DNA of 64,000 nt from Sycon ciliatum (lineage: Eukaryota > Porifera > Calcarea > Leucosolenida > Sycettidae). The translations under genes were made by a program, and so were the position numbers. Below the pieces are notes generated by a model. It saw only the letters and a program-made list of their open reading frames with translations. It was not told the origin of the DNA and ran no database searches. Below, in pieces: positions 59,581 through 64,000 of the stretch (position 1 is its first letter; every line of letters begins with the position of its first letter). The DNA is taken from positions 7,312,128-7,376,127 of the forward strand of contig NC_088647.1 of assembly GCF_964019385.1 (NCBI RefSeq), written 5' to 3'.

Positions 59581-62081
59581 TCACATGTTCTTGGAACGCT
59601 TTTTCAGCCATGGAATCACAAGAAACACGATGATGAACACGATGATGATCACGAGAAAGATGGCTGAAGATCCGCCAAGAATGGAAGCAACTCCAACCAG
59701 GGAGGATGGCTTGGCTTCATAATATCCTTGTTTCTCAGCATGTTGCTCAGTCAATGGTTGTCCTGATGGAAGCACAAGAACGCATAGAACAAATGACCGC
59801 ACCTCTCATTGTAATTGATCATAGTACATAGGGCGATCTCAAACGGTTATATCGGGAACAAGTTACAAAAATATCGCGTTTCCTGCATTCATGTGGATTA
59901 GTATCAAAAAGTATTCTTTCTAGACCAAAGAGTGGTATATTTGATAACATTTAATAACGATAGAAATTTTTACGATACTTCTCCAGACGTTTCGTTGTTC
60001 TGAACAACATCGTCAGTGGATAAAGAAAGATCTTTATCCACTGACGATGTTGTTCAGAACAACGAAACGTCTGGAGAAGTATCGTAAAAATTTCTATCGT
60101 TATTAAATGTTATCAAATATACCACTCTTTGGTCTAGAAAGAATACTTTTTGATATTACAATGAGAGTGAATAATCAACGGCTTGTCCACCAACTCTTTG
60201 ACATGTGGATTAGGTCAGATCTTTTCAGTTTGTTCTCTGGAAAGTACGGGAACTGAATGGAGGAAAATAAGCTGCACTTTAAACACAAGTATTTCACTCA
60301 AAAACCAAGCATGAGCATCACAGTTTCTGGGACTAGCGGTGCGTGGAGACGGCAACGGGTACGAGCCGTGCACGTGTATAGCCATGAACGAGCAACACAG
60401 AGGGATAGTACATAACGATGCAGTCATGTAAGGTATGCAAGGAACTTCAGAGGAAGCCTGCCATCTACACTTTTCCAAAAACAGAATATTTACTTGGGTG
60501 ACTGGCTGCACAGAACTTGTGACCCAGATTACAGCAGCCCCTCCCCCCCCCCCCCCCCCGCCCCCGCCCCCCAGCCCCCCCCCCCGCCATAAACGTTGTG
60601 TGTCCAATACTTCAAAGCACTATCATTACGTGTCCAGTAGAATCTCATTTTGAAAGTGGATCAAATTATAAAAGGGCCTGTCAGGATGAGTAGTACAAGC
60701 CAAAATGATGCTATGGGTGGTGCACACTGCTTGATTTGGTATTCACAACGTGTGCAAATGGTCCATTTTTACCGCAAAGCACAGTGCATGGCACTTCTAC
60801 AGAAATCCTACAAACACAAAGCTCACATAATTATTTACCTGAGCATGCTAAAATCTCGTCACTCCACGTTCCATTCTCTTGGCATGTGACAATTTGATGC
60901 TGTTGTGATAGATTTCCTGATATATAAAATCCCTCCTTGCATGTCAAGTTGACAGTTTCCCCAGCAGAGACGTTTTTGCTCAACTTAAAGATGGTTTCCG
61001 GATTGAAAGAACTTGCAAGAAATGCAATCCAATAATAATCAGTTGGAGCAGTGCAGTAGACTTTAGTTTGAGATGGCTGGCTGGAGGATGGATTCTTCTC
61101 TACGTAATCTATAGCATGGTCTGGGGTGCTAACACGTGTAGTGACACCAGGTCCAGGACCAGCAGAGTTGACAGCAAACACTGTAATCAGAACATCACTG
61201 TTGTTCAGTAGTCCAGTGATGTTGTATTGTAACATTGCTGTACTGATATTGACCTTGACTCTCTGAAGAGATGACTGAGAATTCACCATACTATACTCCA
61301 GTGTATAGTACAGGATATTGCCTGGGCAAAAGAGAGAAAACAAAACAATGGTAAGCACATTAAAATTCCAGTCGGAAACAAGATACAAACACCGGTAGAA
61401 ACAAATCTACAGCCAGTGGACACCGAGTCGTTTTGACAGAAGCCTTCATCTCCAGAACTCATCAGTGGTATGTTATTATTTTCTCGGATTCCGGTTTTCC
61501 ACTCCATATATTTATTTAAGCGCAGTTGAGCTCCTTGAGGCTTATGATCTCATTTTCTTATGTTCGTTTTTAGCGCTCGACTGGCTATTATTTTCCTTCT
61601 TTTATTTCGCGCTACATATTCTTAGTTTGTTGAGTACACGTTGTGTCTTCAGGTATTCTCGATTTCAATAAAAATTGTAAGTACTGTACTCTAAAAATAG
61701 AAAAATAAAAAATCAGTGGCAGCTTCTGTTTGAGGAAAAGGGAGAATGAGAATGAGTAAAGTAGACGATGTTGCTATAAAAGATATAGTTACTACAGGAG
61801 CCAAAGCAGCAGCAAGGCAGGAGTCGGCGAAATGGTTCGAAGGACAGCACAAAACCATGCGTAACCAAACATCACGCAGAGGAGCGATGGGTGAATTGAG
61901 CAAATACGAGACAGTGCTATGTTCTGCTTATGCCTGCAGAGGTTAAGCTGCTGGGTATGCATACAAGGATTCTCATACTTTCAAATGACGCTCAGAACAA
62001 CAAGGTGACAATACAGCAAAACAAGCATCAGAATAGCTTTTCGCAACTGTCGCGAGTCCCTTGTCGTGTCTCAAAAAGTGG

Positions 62082-62121
<40 letters not shown>

Positions 62122-62125
62122 ATGT

Positions 62126-62183
<58 letters not shown>

Positions 62184-62456
62184 TTGCAAAACGGAGGAGC
62201 ACCAGCAATTTCAACAACTAAAACACGGACTGTCTTCAGCACCGATAGAGTGGTCATCCCCATTACTAGGGGTCTCGTAGTCATCAGTTATTGATGCATC
62301 GATGGGACCTCTATTTACATAGAATGTACGTGAACATGATTTAACGTAAACATAAGATAGGATACGTACCATGAGATGTGTCGGGAGCTTCCCATTTTGT
62401 CTTCACTGCAGAGCTGGATATCACCATGGCAACCACACGATTTACAGGACCTGATG
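59581..62456 (-). CDS. Gene C: FN3-sushi-transmembrane receptor, 3' part
   Basis: Exons 62456-62370, 61321-60839 and 59762-59581 join in phase (1,1) to a TGA stop. The first two make one fibronectin III domain: VNRVVAMVISSSAVKTKWEA, then ILYYTLEYSM, YNITGLLNNSDVLITVFAVN and SAGPGPG. Next is one sushi/CCP module (VNLTCKEGFYISGNLS..VTCQENGTWSDEILACSG, with the Trp and three Cys in place; the first Cys is at VYCTAP). Last is a membrane helix AIFLVIIIVFIIVFLVIPW and a short basic tail LKKRSKNM. The first exon starts in phase 1, so more ectodomain exons lie upstream, beyond the retrotransposon or the window. This order suits a cell-surface adhesion or receptor protein. Its last exon is paralogous to 45758-45936. 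Confidence 0.75.
59899..60157. repeat. 260-bp nearly perfect palindrome with hammerhead-like cores
   Basis: ATCAAAAAGTATTCTTTCTA pairs with TAGAAAGAATACTTTTTGAT through arms of about 125 bp to a centre at AAAGATCTTT. On + 60041-60067 reads CTGACGA, a stem GTTGTT..AACAAC and GAAA followed by CGTC. The - strand has the same at 60016-59990. CTGANGA-stem-GAAA is the conserved hammerhead core, known from the terminal repeats of Penelope-like elements. It lies between gene C exons 2 and 3. Confidence 0.8.
60541..60590. repeat. Poly-C tract
   Basis: About 50 bp of C runs with single G or A interruptions. Confidence 0.95.
61322..62369. other. Gene C intron, no exon seen
   Basis: About 1 kb intron. 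It holds a (TG)n tract at 62085-62181. Frames on both strands are short. Confidence 0.5.
62085..62181 (+). repeat. (TG)n microsatellite
   Basis: TG repeats interrupted once by TACATGTACG. Confidence 0.97.
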
Positions 62457-62601
62457 CTGTGTACAATAAAAGAAACAATGGAACAAATGTGTTGAACTGG
62501 AGGGCAAATAGTAACATGTTGCATATTAACAGAGCAAGATAAAATACAAACATTCTAGTCTGTGTTGTTGATATGCTATGCACAATATGAGGATGGCTAC
62601 A

Positions 62602-62626
62602 CTGTATTGTATTGTATTGTATTGAT
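62602..62626 (+). repeat. TATTG pentanucleotide repeat
   Basis: Four to five copies of TGTAT in tandem. Confidence 0.85.
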
Positions 62627-62918
62627 CTATTTGAATTCGGTATCTCAACAGTACAATGTACAACTTGGGAAGATCCGAATGACATAGATATGTTGAATAC
62701 GAGAAAGGACGACTGACGACACATTGTCCAGACATTACAACGGGAACATGGAGCGCGAGTCGTGGCCTGTCCGCTGCCGCTGCCGGCACACCTGTAACCA
62801 CGCCACACAGCCACAAACGTTCTTCTGCCGAGCGGTCACCTGATTCGCTGTCGCACGATGCGAAGCGTTCTGCCCAGCCTGGTGCGCAGCCACCCCGGCA
62901 GGATAACCAATCCTCACA

Positions 62919-64000
62919 ATGATGGCTCCAACACGTGCACGGCAACCACCTAGAATGCTCCGCCTCATGCTGACAAATGCTTTCGGTATCTTGTCAAAAC
63001 TTGGGGAGTTCCAAGCTTCTCTCAATGCCCACCACCCCGACATTGTCATCGTCACGGAGACAAAAGTCACGGAGGACAAGGCCACGCCTGCTGACCTCAC
63101 ATTCCCTGGATACTTCCCACCAGTTCGAAGGGACCGTACGGCCCAGGGGGGCGGTGTTGCTATCTGGATTCGGGCCGACCTGGCTTTCACAGAACTAGAA
63201 TGTATTGATACTGGTGGAAATGAAATCCTGTGGGTTCGCCTCAAGACAGCAGCTGGCCCATCCATTGGAGTATGTGCTGTGTATCGCTCAGGTTCATCCG
63301 CTGATGGGGACATCTCTGCCCTAAACAGCATCAGCTCTGGCATAGATGATGCTAGGCAATGCTGCCAGAATATCATCGTTGCAGGTGACCTAAATGTTCA
63401 CAACCGGGAATGGCTAGGCAGCAGTAGAACTTCCCCTGCTGGTGAAGCTGCTGAAGATCTGTGTTACCACCATTGCCTCGATCAGCATGTCCATGAGCCA
63501 ACACGTGGCAATAATATCCTCGACCTCATAATGTCAGATATCCCTGGAAGCGTCATCTCAACTCTCCATCCACCTCTAGGGAAATCTGACCACGCAATTG
63601 TGATAACTGACTTTGAAGTTGCCCCCTCCTGTGACCGTCCCAGTAAGCGAACCGTGTGGCGCTACCAGCATGCTGACTGGCCTCGGCTACGGGCTTTCTT
63701 TCGGTCCACAAACTGGGTGTTGACTGATGACAACAGCATTGACGTATCTTGTGTGAAACTCACACAGAAGATCAAAGAGGGCATGCAGATGTTCATTCCA
63801 TCCAAAACCCTGAAGCTACGCCAGGGAGACCCAGCCTGGTGGTCACCTGAGTGCCAGGAAGCTGTTGACAGGAAGCAACGGGCCTGGCGACGTCACCGAT
63901 CTTCGCCCAACAATGCACACCTGCGGCTGGCCTATTCTATGGCAACAGGTGAAGCAACAAACTGTCTGCACAGAGCCAAGCAAGCGCACACTACCAGTAT
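62919..64000 (+). CDS. Non-LTR retrotransposon ORF2, endonuclease domain (partial)
   Basis: Open from an ATG at 62919 (stop at 62904 in frame upstream) to the window end, about 360 codons. Motifs of an AP-type endonuclease appear in order: TNAFGILSKLGEFQ (N), IVIVTETKVTED (catalytic E), GGGVAIWIR, GVCAVYRSG (Y-R), IIVAGDLNVHNREW (GD-N), ILDLIMSD and GKSDHAIV (SDH). After it, DPAWWSPECQEAVDRKQRAW is the linker seen before the reverse transcriptase in CR1/Jockey-type elements. No frame break is seen, so the element may be recent. The RT lies outside the window. It is antisense to gene C. Confidence 0.9.
   Translation, partial: MMAPTRARQPPRMLRLMLTNAFGILSKLGEFQASLNAHHPDIVIVTETKVTEDKATPADLTFPGYFPPVRRDRTAQGGGVAIWIRADLAFTELECIDTGGNEILWVRLKTAAGPSIGVCAVYRSGSSADGDISALNSISSGIDDARQCCQNIIVAGDLNVHNREWLGSSRTSPAGEAAEDLCYHHCLDQHVHEPTRGNNILDLIMSDIPGSVISTLHPPLGKSDHAIVITDFEVAPSCDRPSKRTVWRYQHADWPRLRAFFRSTNWVLTDDNSIDVSCVKLTQKIKEGMQMFIPSKTLKLRQGDPAWWSPECQEAVDRKQRAWRRHRSSPNNAHLRLAYSMATGEATNCLHRAKQAHTTS

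Overview
This window is eukaryotic and almost certainly from a marine invertebrate animal. Coding sequence is broken into short exons with GT..AG introns. The encoded proteins carry signal peptides and Ig-like, fibronectin III, sushi, ankyrin and TRP-type membrane domains. The DNA between exons is saturated with small inverted-repeat elements, tRNA-derived SINE-like repeats, microsatellites and minisatellites, an inverted-terminal Penelope-like element and two pieces of non-LTR retrotransposon. The palindrome TACATGTA recurs throughout. A sponge or other early-branching metazoan is a reasonable guess, but the species cannot be read from the sequence. There is no operon, plasmid, phage or CRISPR structure.

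Layout. (1) 1-1537: a foldback repeat, then the upstream region of gene A. (2) 1538-16004, + strand, gene A: five exons giving a 603-residue single-pass membrane protein of unknown family. Its third intron holds two large 20-bp minisatellite arrays. (3) 17211-43209, - strand, the main gene: 20 exact exon junction pairs were joined by hand into a 19-exon, 869-residue TRPV-like cation channel with ankyrin repeats, six membrane segments, an atypical pore and a long C-terminal coiled coil. All phases match and there is no internal stop. Its introns hold a (AC)n tract of about 535 bp, a C-rich satellite, a splice-donor minisatellite, a Penelope-like element and many MITEs. (4) 45758-62456: membrane-receptor exons. 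These are an orphan transmembrane/tail exon (45758-45936, -), an Ig-like receptor (47535-59473, +) and an FN3-sushi-TM receptor running out of the window on the - strand (59581-62456). The transmembrane exon of the last is a clear paralogue of the orphan exon. (5) 62919-64000, +: the endonuclease end of a non-LTR retrotransposon, cut by the window edge.

How it works together: the genes do not form an obvious pathway. Four of them encode plasma-membrane proteins (a channel and three receptor-like proteins), and the local duplication of the TM/tail exon suggests a small receptor cluster. Exon models rest on splice consensus, phase agreement and protein pattern only; transcripts would settle them.
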